DNA of 64,000 bases from Manduca sexta (lineage: Eukaryota; Arthropoda; Insecta; Lepidoptera; Sphingidae): positions 7,804,391 through 7,868,390 of the forward strand of contig NC_051118.1 in the NCBI RefSeq assembly GCF_014839805.1. Reading direction: 5' to 3'. Every line of letters starts with the position of its first letter. The stretch's first letter is position 1. Of this stretch, positions 22,109 to 33,523 are shown one piece after another. A program made the translations under genes and the position numbers. Below the pieces are notes generated by a model that was not told where the DNA came from, searched no databases, and worked only from the letters and a program-made list of their open reading frames with translations.

Positions 22109-25100
22109 GTGAGTTTTTAATTAAACACTGAAGCGCTATTGCTTTGTAGCTGATTTGTTCCTGGCTCTTACATATTAGTTTTGTTTTAACATAGGCTGGT
22201 AAAGAAACTTGCAAGAAACTTTTTGTACAGACACGGTTAAATTACCCCACGGTATCTAATGGTATTGAAGTGTGGTCCAATAGAATACCGACTGACGAGA
22301 GATGATTACCCCTTGACAGTCATTAAAATTATGCCGGCCTGTTGGTACAGGATATACGCAGGTTGATCCCGGAATGTGACACTTACGTGGGCCACTATGG
22401 CGGGTTTTAACACCTAGTGTACGGTGGTCGCTATCCGGGTGGATATAAAATATATCCTACCACCAGAAAAATGACGACTAATGAGCAAAATGAAAAAATA
22501 TTTTATGTAACTTCTATGTCATTGGGCTGCATTTGTCACCCTTTGGCATTAGATAATAAATACGAAAATGCTGTGCCAGCAAAAAATAAAATAAAAGTCC
22601 ATGATCTTGTTACTAAAAATGCTGTCAATCCTCGAAAGGTCAGTGGTTCCATTTATACAGTCGTTGTTAAGAAACGATCCTAATTTTAATCTTCGATCCG
22701 GTTCCGAGTATATCAATCACAATAAGTTTGGTAAGCATGCCAAAAACTTTTTTCTGATTGATCCTTTTTCGCGATGGATTGAAAAGAGAGATCGGGTGTA
22801 TTTAAAATGGCAGATAGTAACATCAGAAAATAGATTAGTCACGTCTTGACCACACCTAATTCACTCATCATTAATCATATTACGTACGGGAGAAACACAA
22901 AAGCACGTCAATTGTCAATTGTGCATTTGTGTCAAAGTTCGACACGATACGTTAGATAATGAGCTTTATTCAACCGTTATAAGGTTAAAGTCAAGTTGTT
23001 GTTATCGCAAACGATAAATCAAACTTGACGAAGATCATTAAAATAATCAGAATGTTAGCCAAATACAATATGGCGATGCATGGCTCGTAAATTGTTGTCT
23101 GTGGAGAATTTATGTATGATTTACTGGCTACTTAATGTACTTATATATAAAGGGTGTTTTAGAAAGGAGATATTAAATTTACGACATGGAGTAGACTTGA
23201 AAGTAATTCATAATATATATATTAATATTATAATGAGGAAAAGGTTTATAGAGCTTAATCTGTGAAACTGCTGAACAGATTTTCAAAATTCTTTTACTCA
23301 AAGGAAGCTACATTACTTTTAAGTGATATATGCTTTTTATACAGGGAAAATTATATTTGGAAAAGAAATCGCGGGTTTAATCCAAAGAAGCTACATTACT
23401 TAAGGCTTTTTATACCGGGAAAATATCTATTTGGAAAAAAAATCACGATTGTGGAGCCGCGTGTGAAAGCCGCCCCAAAGAGTTAAGCTTTGAAATACAT
23501 CATTTCAAAATACAGATTTAGACTTTGAAATAATATATTAAAACATCTTCGTATTCTAAGTTTTAGAGGTCCTTATATAACGTTACAATCAGAAATATTT
23601 AAAAAACGAAATTATAAAATTGATTTCCGGGTTTACACATCAGACCTCCTTTCTAAAACAATTAACTAAATTGTGCATAACGAAATAAAATAATATTATT
23701 TTTTAAACACGATCCTGTATATTAACTGCAATCGATGGATGCCATTACGACCTTTCAATAACTTTATTGGAATCCAAAACGAATAATGGCAGGATGATTA
23801 TCATAAATAATGGCATTAATACAAAAACAAGCTGAAGATCATATCAGTCAGCAAATTTTTTTTATTTTGTTTATGACGAGACGAGCTTGCCGTTCGCCTG
23901 ATAGTAAGCGATACGACCGCCCATAAACAGTAGAAACACCATCCAACACCTTGAATTACAAAGTATTGTTTGGTATTCCACTGCGCTTGCGATCCTGGGA
24001 TATTAGATGTTACCTTAAATTATCTTCAGGAGTTACACTGGCTACAATGTCCTTTAAACGAATCCTGTGTATATCCGGTTCCAACAGGCCGGTATAATTA
24101 TGTTGACTGCGAAGGGATAATCATCTCTCATATTTACGCGAATGTTAGACATTGAAATTAAACTAATTTTTCGGATTCTATCGCGGTTTTTTGTTTTTTA
24201 TTTTTCTCCCGACGTTTCAAAGACTTTGCAGCCTTCATGGTCACGGGGGGGACTGAGGTGTTGTTCATCCGCAAAGTCAAAGTTACAATATCTACCTACA
24301 TTTTACAATTATACAACTTTTTTAAATTTAGACATTGGCGGTCCGATCTACGCAGAATGAACTCACAGTGTCTTGAGGTCTGGCAGCCGGTCTTTTAGGA
24401 TGAACAACACCTCAGTCCCCCCCGTGACCATGAAGGCTGCAAAGTCTTCGAAACGTCGGGAGAAAAATAAAAAACAAAAAACCGCGATAGAATCCGAAAA
24501 ATTAGTTTAATTTCAATAATCATCTCTCGTCAGTCGACATTCTAATAGACCCCTTTCCACTTACCATCAGGTGTAGTGGGATTCATTTTGCCGTGCACAT
24601 ATGAGAAACTTCTAAACTGTATTTGATGAAATTTGCTACACAGATAGATCATGCCCTATCTATTAATGGGCATAACATATACGTACCTACTTCTGAATGA
24701 ATGCGATTGCAATACATCCTAATGATAATTAGATTCTATAGAAATTTTAACATAAAGGAAAGCCGGTAGGAATCTGTTTATATGGATCCTTCGCCACTGG
24801 TATCTGTATTAAAATTATAAAGCTGAAGAGTTTGTTTGAACCCAGTCAGAAACTAGAAAACCTATTTTGATTTTGTTTCACTAATAGAAAGCTACATTAC
24901 TCACGGGTGCTTTTCACTTTTTATACCAGAAAAACTTTTGACTCGGGCGGGGCCGCAGGCAAAAGCTAGTGTTAATACATCATCATCATCAGCCGCAGGA
25001 TGTCCACTGTTGAACATATGCCTTCCCCAAATATCCAAATCGACCTATTGAAATATATATTATTGATACATAGACTATTTTATATCAGAAAAGGGTTTAC

Positions 25101-28100
25101 GTATTCCGAGCTGCAAGTTCAAGTTAAAATGTATCGCGAAATATTTTAAAGAATTGAGTCGTGACCGGACTTAAATGCGAACAAGAGTTATTGTGCATTT
25201 GACAGGAAAGAAAGTATGCATTGAAAGAAATGTTAAAGGTTATTGCATACCTATACCGGTGGAATATGGCGAGAGAATGCTATAATATAAAGCTGAGGAG
25301 TTTGTTCGTTTAAACACCCCAATCTCAGGAACTACTGAACTGATTTGAATTAGTTTTCACTGATAGGAAGCTGATGGTAATCCAATAGGTCGATCTGGAA
25401 ATCTTTGGGAGAGACCCATGTTCAGTAGTGGACATCCTGCGGCTGATGATGATTCAGTCGACGCAATCATGCCGGCTTGTTGCAATTGGATATACAGTCT
25501 CTTTGCTATATTTTATCTTTTTTGAACCTGGACATTTTAAGTGTTTTTAACCATGATTTCCGGAAAAATTTGCCTCCAGTCAAATGTCCTGTTTTGAATA
25601 TTATTTCATTTGCAGCTTAAAAAAATATGAGTAATTTATTTATGCAGAACATAATTAATTTAGCAAATTCAAAATTTAAGTATCGAAATATTGAATAGCA
25701 TTATTATTGTTTTATAATATTTAATATTATCGGCTTAATTCGAAAAGCTCAAGTGATGCTTTTGACGAAGTAAACTTGTTAATGTAATATATTAAAAAAT
25801 ATTAATTAAAATATATTTAGGTAAATATAGTTGAATTTGATGACTGAACCATCTTTCTTTATATCAAAGACAGCATTATACATATATTTTTAATAAAAAT
25901 ATTCATTTATCCATCGAAAAATGCCTAAACGGAGATACAAGCTTTTCGATTTAAGACGAAGATATGCGACGTCCTGCCTGAGCCATAGGTGTGCGATAAC
26001 CATTAAGGACTAAACAATTGTAAGATAGAAATGAAAGTGTCCATTCAAGTAATGCGGACAACAGCACTTTATAGATGAAGTGAATTTGTTCTGATTCACA
26101 AAATCACAATGCGCGAACGTTCTTGTTTAGAGCCTATTGTAGTCAATTACTGGGTATTGTAAGGCATCTAGCCTCAAGTTGACGGACGTAGTTTAATGCT
26201 CAGAATTTTGTATTACAAAATTGTCGATGTTGCTTAAGGCTAGTGAATTTTGCCTAAGTTCTAAGAATATATAGAGCGGGCATTGGGAAGAAAGTCATAC
26301 AAAAATATTGCGCTCATGCACTAAATCCACCGTGAAATAGCAAAACGGCAATGTAAAATATTTTAGGTTTTCCATATCATAATTTGCACTTTTTAATGCG
26401 CATATTGGCTTATTTTAGTTAATGTTATTTTTGTATCTATATCTACATATAAATACGCTATGATATCTTGTCACATGGACATTTCAAATAAGACAACGAC
26501 TTATTACCAATGGGTAATAACTTTTGGAGCAAAAATGTGATCCTGATGTTCGATCTATAACTAATTATACATTTTAATTTCTTTGGCTACATTGTATTCG
26601 CCTTGAAAATTCTTACTGGCCCCTCTTCATTGTGTTTTCGAGTAAACAAAGAAACAAAACATGTAGGTAACCTATCTAGAAATGAAACCATGTGTTCAAA
26701 CATTTATAAATTTTAAGAAATCTTTATTATTCAAGTGTATGTACATTTGTTTGCTTTCGTGTATTGTTTTGTACGTAGGTGTAAGCTGGTCTGGGTTCGA
26801 GGCAAGTTTGATAAGAGACCTTGCCTGGAGACTTTAAATACTAGAAGGTTTAGGCTTACTGACGGTAGGTTATGTAATTATGCGAGTTCACCTGGGTAGG
26901 TCTATTTCTGCCGCCAAGCAGCAATATGCAATCACTTTTGTGTTTCGGTTTGAAGGACATTGTAGCCAGTGTAACTATTAAACGTGCTGTTGACATATTT
27001 GAAACGCGAAAAAGCCTTGGTGTCATCTTCAAGCGGCTGGGAATATCGACTAGAGTTCAGAATAATAGCCAACGTCGACTAGATTTGTTAACTCACAAAC
27101 GAAAACGCGTCCATTTGGAACGCTTTCAGCAGTGGCTTAACAATAGAATGGCAGGGCAGGTGAAACATCACCAGCCTCGGCTCGAGGAAGCCTCTAGTCA
27201 GGACGACAACTGTTCAGAAGAGTCCTAAAAGAGAAACATTTTGGATTTTGGCAAGTTAAAAAAAGATCGTCGGAAAAAGATTTTTTATACAGATTTTTTA
27301 AGTTCAGATCCTCTGGTTAATTTGACTTTACGGTGTACTAAAGCCTTTGGTCCTCAATAACCGCGTATACAAAACAAATTCGATTCGCTTCGGCATTCTT
27401 GCTACTCTAGTCAACGTCAGGTATTATATTTACGCCTTTCACACGCCGTCTAGACATAGAAAGCGACTGAAGGAAACACACTAGAATTTATTAGATACAT
27501 ATTTTACTTTCAATGCACTGACACAGTTATGGCTCACGATTTGATCTTCACCCAACTGCACGGAGGAAGAGTAATATTTTGGTTTGGGTTTTGGGCCTGG
27601 GTGTGTGTTTGTGTTTATTAGGTATTATGTAGCATTAAAAAGTGTGTATTATTGACTTGAAAAAGGACTGGATTTATGAAGACTCGAATTCGAAACCCAT
27701 GTCAAATAATTTGTATTTTTCTAAGAGGATTTGCTTGGGTTTGCTGAGGAAGTTGACGTCAGGCAGGCGGCAATAAATAAAAGCTTGAGATATTGCACTA
27801 AACTCAATAACTAGATAAAGACCAAATAAATTATTCTTCAATCATAGCAAATTATAAATGTCTAGAGTGCCTTTAAGTTTGCAGCAGACAGCGCGGCACT
27901 TAGCAGGCACTTTAAAGCGCACTTACTTATTTATATATATCATTTCCTACCATTTGTTATCAGCTTATCCACTTTCGTAGACTATACATATTTTCCCTGA
28001 AAACTAGACATTTAAACAACGAAAACCCCATCCAAATCAAATTAGTAGTTTTAGAGAAATTTGCGGACATAAATATGGGCGGATATAGAACGTTTTTTAA

Positions 28101-31100
28101 AGTCGTTTAAAACAGCTGAATGGTTTTCCAGGAACCTTCCCGCTGAGTCGAGAGACGAAACGCATGAATCCAATACGTTACGACAAGGATATCCACTACG
28201 ACTCACACTTCGACTCGCGAGTCCGCTGGCCGCTGTTCATCTCTCCGATCCTGGACCAGGGCTGGTGCGGCTCCGACTGGGCCGTATCTATCGCTAGCAT
28301 TGCTTCTGACAGGTAAGGAAGTTCTGGAACATTTTTTTTTTATTTATACACTTTCCCCCTTATTCATAGACGTTTTTTATCTAAGGACAGAGTAAAGCTG
28401 TGATAACAACTCTGTTTCTCTTACTAATAAATAAATAAATAAATAAGCCTTTATTTCTACTACTTAAATACATTTCATAGGACTTAATATACTTTACATT
28501 ATTGTTACACCTTCACGTAGTAGTCGCCCCCTCGGCGTAGGCCTCCCCCATCGACTTCCACAGCTTCCTATCTCTTGCTTTCGTCATCCAGTCTGGTCCT
28601 GCTAACTTCAAGAAAATATCTTTCCATCTCCTCATTGGGCGCCTCTACCTCTCGTATTATTTCGTGGTATCCATTCCGTTATAATTTTTGCCCATCTATT
28701 ATTTGCCATCCTACAAATATGTCCTGCCCATTTCCACTTTAAAGATCGTATTACTTTTATCACACTAATTAGTTTGGTTTTTTCTCGTATAGTTGTATTG
28801 TTGATTTTTTCTTTTTGTTTTATTCCCAACATACTTCTTTCCATTTTTCTTTGGCAGATAGCTAGTCTATTTTCATGTTCTTTCTTTAGTGACCAGGTTT
28901 GGCAACCATATGTCAAGCATGGCAGTATTGTTATCTCATATAGCTTTTTCTTTGTACATATATTTATTTGTTTTTTTTTTTCATTATTTCTTTCATGCTC
29001 CAATATTTCTTCCATGCCGTAGCTATTCTCCTTTGTATCTCATTGTTGGTATAGTTCTTAAATGAGACTACTTGTCCGAGGTACACGTATTCGTCAACAT
29101 ATTCTATGCTTTCGCCCTTTACGGTTACAGTGTTTCTAATACCATTTGTAAGAATTTTAGTTTCTCTTACTAGCAAGCACAAAAATAACCGCGGATGCAT
29201 ATTTTTATCATTTCAAGTTCGTTAAGGAACTTGTTTCGCGCGAAGTTCTCACCGTGAGACGAGATCGGATGACACAGGGAACGCCCAATGAAACTTAATC
29301 CATTCAGGAACTGCTTAGGGTTGCCACCTCAACACCCGACTGCACAAAAGACGGGTAAAGTTTATCAAGTTTGATTTCTTATGTTCACGCGTATTTTATC
29401 GGTTTTTATATTTTAATCTTCTCTCTACTTTTCGAAGACTGCAGCCTTCGTGATCAAGGTGGTGTGGACTCAAGTAGACTATTTTATCAAGTAGTAAAAT
29501 GAAGTTTAAGTTTCTTAAATGCTCAGGAATTGCTTGAAGTTGGTACCTTCATTATAATCAGCGAATCGCAAGAAATGTTGGTAAAGTCTAGTAAAACTCT
29601 TCAATTCTTAGTAATTGAATAGGGTTGCTACTTTGGTCCAACGACGCGGAAAGTAGGTAATATCTTTTGTATATTAACAACAAAGAGCCTGTAAAACAAT
29701 GTGCTAATATAAACATCTTAGCTGTAAAAGTACAAATATATGAAGTTAGCTTGTTCTCCTTCTCAAATCTCCAGTCTATACTTTATTATTGACTGCTTTA
29801 TTGATTAACTCAAGTTAGACCTTAGTGCATCAGACAGGCCTGGGCGTTTGCAGACATCATACCTCTTTTCTGTGAAACTCTTAGTTTTGTAGGTATCCTC
29901 ACGATGTTGTCACACGGAGGTAACTTCTAAATAATTAAATGTATGCCTTAAGTTTAAATACGTACTTAAGTTACAATGGTTTATACCCTTCAGACTTTCG
30001 TTGTTTACAAACCCTTTTAAAAGTCTATAGATAAAAGAAAAAGCACCAACCCTAAACCAGCTCAGGTAGCAACAACGGAGAAACACTCGACCCGCGGCTG
30101 TGTTATTTTTAGCGTTACTTGACATTCCCGACTCAAGAGCTTGTTGCAACCAACTCGGCGGGCGCTGTTTATTGCAGGTTAAAATGTTCTATTGAATAGA
30201 GTACATTAGTTATGTTTTTAATGAATGGCGTTTATTACGCTATCTCGTATGAGAGTAGAGGTGTAAATGTAATGTATATTTTTGCGGCGAAGCAATATTA
30301 TGCATGTTTTGTCAGTTAATAGGCATTGTGAGACAACTAAAGTCTCTGGGTAAAGCGCAGTGGAATATGGTTGTTATGGGTAGTCGACGAGTCGCGAGCA
30401 GGGCTCCAAGATACCTTCCTACAATGCCGTCGTGCGTATGCAAGTTGGATAGGGTATGTCGGATTACCGACTAAAAACTCATGGTGGTCTCTATTAGTAT
30501 TTTAGAACGACATCGGGACCTTTAACCGAACACGCCGAAGCTATTCCAGTGCTATACATTTTAGCCATAACTCAGAGGTTCATTATGGAGTCCCGTGAGA
30601 ATAAGTTAGCAATAGACTTATAGATAGGATATGTCATTCCCATATTTTTTTGTCTTTCCTAAAAGCTTTTTGGATAGGGTTTGCTCATCTCATTCATTTA
30701 TAAATAAAACTCTTCTAATATATGATTTTATGTTTACAAGGTATCTTGTATGAAAAGTTATGAGGTACGAATGTGATACTATTTTCGCTATTTTCTTCTA
30801 TAAACAAACCACGACGATCAAAGAATGCAAATTTCTTGATCAAGTTTTTGCAGCCTTGTTATAGTAACTAAAAGTAACAAAAAACATCTTGATTATAGAT
30901 TCGCAATTCAATCAAACGGTGCTGAGAAAAGGTTGCTGAGTGCCCAGACTCTGCTCTCGTGTAATAGAAGACAACAGCGAGGATGCCACGGAGGTAACAT
31001 TGACGTGGCCTGGAACTTCGCCAGGGAACATGGGTAAGTTTCTAACCCATCCTAACCTAACCGTCATGGCAGTAACCAATCATCTTTTGACAATCTTGGG

Positions 31101-33523
31101 GGATAATTCTCACTAAGGAGACGTTTGACAGGTGACTCTGGAAATATTTAGGGGAGGTCTATTCAGTAGTGGACTTCATGGTACTGGTGACGAAACTAGC
31201 ATTTTTGTTGTAGACACTTCGCCTCTGGACGAGGCCTAAAAATAACGAATTTGTACAACAGCCACCATTTTATCTAAATGGTGGCTGTTGTATAAATATA
31301 CTAAAGAGTTTATTTCCTGTTTGAACACGCTAATCTGTGCAACTACTCTAGTTTTGACTGCATTAAAACTTGTCACCATAATTTATAGCCTATTTTTAAT
31401 TATTTTTTTCAGTTTAGTGGAAGCCGATTGCTTCCCCTACAAGGGCGCTCTGACCTCCTGTCCATACAGGCCTTCGGGTAATCTCTTGAGTGACGGATGC
31501 CCTCCTGCTCTTCCTCAACGCACATCCCGCTACAAGGTCGGACCTCCCGGCAGGCTAAAGACCGAAGAAGACATCATGTATGATATCATGACATCAGGAC
31601 CCGTGCATGGTAAGTGAAAAATGAGTATTAAAAGTGAAAAATGAGTATAGAGTTTTAAAAACGAGTTTCCTAGGTTGTAGTTCCAGGGGAGCCAGGGGAG
31701 GGCAGCTGCCCCCTCTCCCTGGATTCCACACGAGTACATACATCCGTATGAGCGAATGGAATTATTGGCACTATCTAGATGATATTTCCACTTAGCGTCC
31801 CCGAAACAAAACTAGAGACTTGCCCCCATTTCATTGCGGTATAACATGAGTTGAGAGACTTCGATTCCCGCGTGAGGAAAGATTGAAAATGTACCTACTG
31901 GATGTTGCTGTATCAGCCCAGAGGCTAATATTGTGCCCTGTACATGGCTCTGTCACCCTCTATTACAAAGGAAATAACATAGCTGGTGAAATGAGTATTA
32001 TACAACCTCTGCTCATCTCTCAATATGAAAAGCCATAATGCTAACATTAGCTAGTACGTTTCCAGCATTAGTGAAAAATAATATAGAGCCACATTTATTT
32101 GTTTATAAAATCAGAGTACGGTGTCATTACATTCGAGTGCGTTATCGTTAAGAAGGATTCTTTTATCTGGCCTTAAGCAAATACTAGTGCTCCATTTGAT
32201 AGTGTTTTATGCCTTATGATATGCCGCTAAGGTTTTCTGAAGATCATTGGTAGATAAAAAAAATTATGAAAAACATAATGTAACTATAATATCGTAGCCA
32301 TCTCATAAAATAGATCTTAATATTAGTTATTATTAGTTTGTAATTTAAGTATTCTATATATTGTTATTGAAATTGCTTAAACACGGCACACCCGTCCAAA
32401 ATGTTAGTGTAGAATGTTTTGCTAAATCTGACTGTGGTATTCTTTTGTTTTGGAAATAAATTATTATTATTATTATATTACGTAGTATCACGCCTCTATA
32501 CTATACTGGTAGACAGAAATTACAAATTGTACTTTGCCAGACTATGATTAGATAATTATAATAACAATGATTGAATTGAATAAACAGATTTGTGCAGAAA
32601 ATGACCATTTACCACCATCGAGTACAATAGTACAATCCTAACGGTAAAATAATGTGTAGAACTCAATACTAAACGAAATTGATGACTAATTGTTTCCATT
32701 TGTTTTAGCTATAATGACTGTGTACCAAGATTTCTTCCATTACCGCGACGGCGTGTACCGGCACACGACGCACGGCGACAACCAGTTGCAAGGCCTGCAC
32801 AGCGTCAAGATTGTAGGCTGGGGTGAGGAACGCGGCGACAAATATTGGGTGAGTTGATATTATACCATAGAGCAGAAGTAGGTAACACGAGGTCCAAGAA
32901 CGTTCTGCTTACGGTCTGTAATTGTTTTTTTTTATAAAGCTTAAACATCTAAATAAATGTATGCAGTCTTACTTATAAAAATTTCGTAAAGCTATGCTTA
33001 GTTAAAACAAATTTACTCGATCAGCTGTAAGTCAAAACCGGCCATCTTGCCTCTTAATAAGGTTGAAACTAGGAAATCGATGATGTTTTTGACAGCTATT
33101 TAAGTAATTCTTAACCATCTCTTAACAAGTTTATAACAATAGTGAAGGTTTTATACAATCCCTTTCGTATTTTATGAAAAATAATATAATTATCAGAACG
33201 ATTTGCAGCATTTTTGCATATTAGTACCGATATATTGTCGGATTCCCTTTCAAAAAATTTCATCCCTCGCTATATAAACAAAAAACTTATTTAACTGCAA
33301 GTTTTAAAAAAATTTTAGTGTCATTGCTATTTTTTTTTCTCAGGCGACCTCAATCAATTGCATTAAAAAAAATTCTAATTCACAGATCGTAGCAAACAGC
33401 TGGGGTACCGCTTGGGGTTTGAACGGGTACTTCCACATCGCGCGGGGTTCCAACGAGTCCGGCATCGAGTCGTTCGTGGTCACCGTCCTCACTGACGTCA
33501 CGGAGGCCTACCAGCGCAAATAA
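21900..33523 (+). CDS. TINAGL1: Tubulointerstitial nephritis antigen-like protein (cathepsin B-like pseudoenzyme), 3' six exons
   Basis: Six exons join in frame: 21900-22108, 28132-28312, 30899-31033, 31413-31609, 32709-32848 and 33386-33523 (TAA). They give about 332 residues. The order is a Cys-bearing linker, then a full peptidase C1A (cathepsin B) fold: WRAYNYSQF, LDQGWCGSDWAVS, SDRFAIQS, LLSCN, GCHGGNIDVAWNF, GLHSVKIVGWGEE and IVANSWGTAWGLNGYF. His and Asn of the catalytic triad are present, but Asp stands where the catalytic Cys should be, so no protease activity is expected. TINAG-family proteins are secreted matrix components; the Drosophila relative Swim binds Wingless. Family members are about 430-480 residues, so roughly 100 N-terminal residues (signal peptide, somatomedin-B-type domain) are missing and probably lie upstream. 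Family assignment is strong; orthology to Swim is inference. Confidence 0.93.
22250..22470 (-). mobile_element. SINE, family A
   Basis: It has 'gactgacgagagatgattac', 'caggttgatcccggaatg', 'gggccactatggcgggtttt' and 'tatcctaccaccag' in family order. Confidence 0.65.
22660..22835. mobile_element. Diverged MITE, family J
   Basis: It contains 'aagaaacgatcctaatttt', 'cgatccggttccgag', 'ctgattgatcctttttc' and 'gatcgggtgtatttaaaa'. This resembles the TIR element at 49344-49497, with 'gatccgattc' and 'gattggtcc' in the same order. Confidence 0.4.
23278..23470. repeat. Imperfect tandem duplication of a Helitron-type segment
   Basis: 'gaagctacattactt...ctttttatac.gggaaaat.tatttggaaaa' occurs twice, near 23303 and 23385. 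The same phrase is found in the LEP1-type copies at 24803 and 60008. Confidence 0.5.
23873..24058 (-). mobile_element. SINE, family B (partial)
   Basis: Reverse complement of the B tail and middle: 'acgagacgagcttgccgttc', 'gaccgcccataaacagtag', 'tggctacaatgtcctttaaa'. It abuts a SINE A fragment at about 24060. Confidence 0.65.
24060..24605 (+). mobile_element. SINE, family A, split by a foldback insertion
   Basis: The left part ends 'gcgaagggataatcatctctc' at 24129. The right part resumes 'ataatcatctctcgtcag' at 24516 and runs to the 'acttaccatcaggtgtagtg' tail. Removing 24130-24515 and one 13-bp duplicate restores the family order. Confidence 0.75.
24130..24515. mobile_element. Foldback element with 120-bp arms and 13-bp target duplication
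   Basis: Arms 24151-24270 and 24398-24517 are reverse complements with a single mismatch and no gaps. The arm contains 'gactttgcagccttcatggt'. ATAATCATCTCTC occurs at 24117-24129 and 24516-24528. A 127-bp spacer separates the arms. Diverged relatives: 29395-29475, 45285-45385, 52822-52890 (spacer part) and 61095-61245. No coding capacity. Confidence 0.85.
24803..24969 (+). mobile_element. Short Helitron, LEP1-like
   Basis: It begins TCTGTATT after A 24802 and ends in 'gggcggggccgcaggcaaaa' then GCTAG before T 24970. The interior has 'gctgaagagtttgtttgaa'. A 5' fragment of the same family is at about 25275-25380. Confidence 0.65.
24975..25455. repeat. Two opposed RTE LINE tail fragments
   Basis: 24978-25050 (minus) and about 25380-25455 (plus) both carry the 'agtggacatcctgcggctga' type 3' end with 'gatttggatat/gatctggaaatctttggg'. 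They form a widely spaced inverted pair. Confidence 0.55.
26884..26976 (+). mobile_element. SINE B, truncated
   Basis: 'tgcgagttcacctgggtagg', 'ccgccaagcagcaatatg' and 'ttgaaggacattgtagccag' are present. Homology stops sharply after 'gtgtaacta' at 26976, where the next entry begins. Confidence 0.65.
26977..27228 (+). pseudogene. Unrecognised coding-like open frame (possible retrocopy 3' end)
   Basis: About 83 codons are open to a TAA at 27226-27228. The composition is far less AT-rich than the surroundings and the protein is plausible: RAVDIFETRKSLGVIFKRLG, then KRKRVHLERFQQWLNNRM, then an acidic Ser/Gln/Asp end (SSQDDNCSEES). No start codon of its own is needed, because the frame runs out of a truncated SINE B. 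I do not recognise the family. Lying in sense inside a TINAGL1 intron, it could be a processed pseudogene fragment or a transposon protein tail. The exact span of the real homology is unknown. Confidence 0.35.
28132..28312 (+). CDS. TINAGL1: TINAGL1 exon b, pseudo-active site
   Basis: Acceptor TTTTCCAG, donor AG|GTAAGG. It encodes GTFPLSRETKRM, a mid-region WPLFISPILDQGWCGSDWA and ASIASD. The codon at the position of the cathepsin catalytic Cys is GAC (28275-28277), hence Asp. Confidence 0.95.
28425..29195 (-). pseudogene. RTE-type LINE reverse transcriptase C-terminal fragment, frameshifted
   Basis: Two overlapping minus-strand frames carry it. The first (about 29190-28965) holds YVDEYVYLGQVVSF and IATAWKKYW. 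The second (about 29015-28632) holds LPCLTYGCQTWSLKKEHENR and KWKWAGHICRM. These are the YLGQ and TYG-TW and KW-WAGH-R blocks of RTE-clade reverse transcriptases, in order. The frame breaks at a T-run near 28970-28980. The 3' end is an AAATA repeat near 28425-28445. It sits antisense in a TINAGL1 intron. Confidence 0.75.
29300..29660. repeat. Degenerate spaced repeats
   Basis: 'ggaactgcttagggttgcca', 'ggaattgcttgaagttggta' and 'gtaattgaatagggttgcta' recur at about 120-200-bp intervals, each followed by a 'cgac..cg..aaa..gggtaaag' type block. 29395-29475 also contains a diverged foldback arm. Confidence 0.35.
30899..31033 (+). CDS. TINAGL1: TINAGL1 exon c
   Basis: Acceptor GATTATAG, donor GG|GTAAGT. 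It gives RFAIQSNGAEKRLLSAQTLL, SCNRRQQRGCHGGNIDVAW and NFAREHG. The conserved Cys residues of the C1A fold are kept. Confidence 0.93.
31254..31292. repeat. Perfect 17-bp inverted repeat with 5-base loop
   Basis: Arms TACAACAGCCACCATTT (31254-31270) and its exact complement (31276-31292) flank TATCT. It lies in the TINAGL1 intron about 120 bp upstream of exon d. Confidence 0.85.
31413..31609 (+). CDS. TINAGL1: TINAGL1 exon d
   Basis: Acceptor TTTTTTTCAG, donor G|GTAAGT. It gives VEADCFPYKGALTSCPYRP, a Cys/Pro-rich insert and KTEEDIMYDIMTSGPVH. The last phrase matches the cathepsin B 'imaEI..nGPV' helix region. Confidence 0.93.
31860..32040 (+). mobile_element. Degenerate SINE, family C
   Basis: 'cgattcccgcgtgaggaaag', 'gctgtatcagcccagagg' and 'ttgtgccctgtacatggc' follow the family order. 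It lies in the TINAGL1 intron. Confidence 0.45.
32709..32848 (+). CDS. TINAGL1: TINAGL1 exon e
   Basis: Acceptor TGTTTTAG, donor TGG|GTGAGT. It gives AIMTVYQDFFHYRDGVYRHT and LQGLHSVKIVGWGEE; the His of GLHSV aligns with the catalytic His of cathepsins. Confidence 0.95.
32960..33130. repeat. 170-bp dispersed repeat, family E
   Basis: 'cagtcttacttataaaaatt', 'ctcgatcagctgtaagtcaa', 'cttgcctcttaataaggt' and 'tttttgacagctatttaag' recur in reverse complement at 45440-45625. No ends or coding capacity are defined. Confidence 0.65.
33386..33523 (+). CDS. TINAGL1: TINAGL1 exon f (terminal)
   Basis: Acceptor TTCACAG. It gives IVANSWGTAWGLNGYFHIAR and a short tail ending AYQRK, stop TAA at 33521-33523. 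NSWG retains the third member of the cathepsin triad. Confidence 0.95.
   Translation: MVANSWGTAWGLNGYFHIARGSNESGIESFVVTVLTDVTEAYQRK

Larger units (their letters stand above)
22109..28131 (+). other. TINAGL1 intron, repeat-rich
   Basis: The 6.0-kb intron holds SINE A (22250-22470, minus), a MITE J copy (22660-22835), SINE B, the foldback element, Helitron and RTE fragments, and the orphan open frame near 27 kb. 25456-26880 and 27229-28131 show nothing I can identify. Confidence 0.6.

Noticed and set aside
31530..31739. 69-codon minus-strand frame
   Set aside because: It is antisense to TINAGL1 exon d and the flanking intron.
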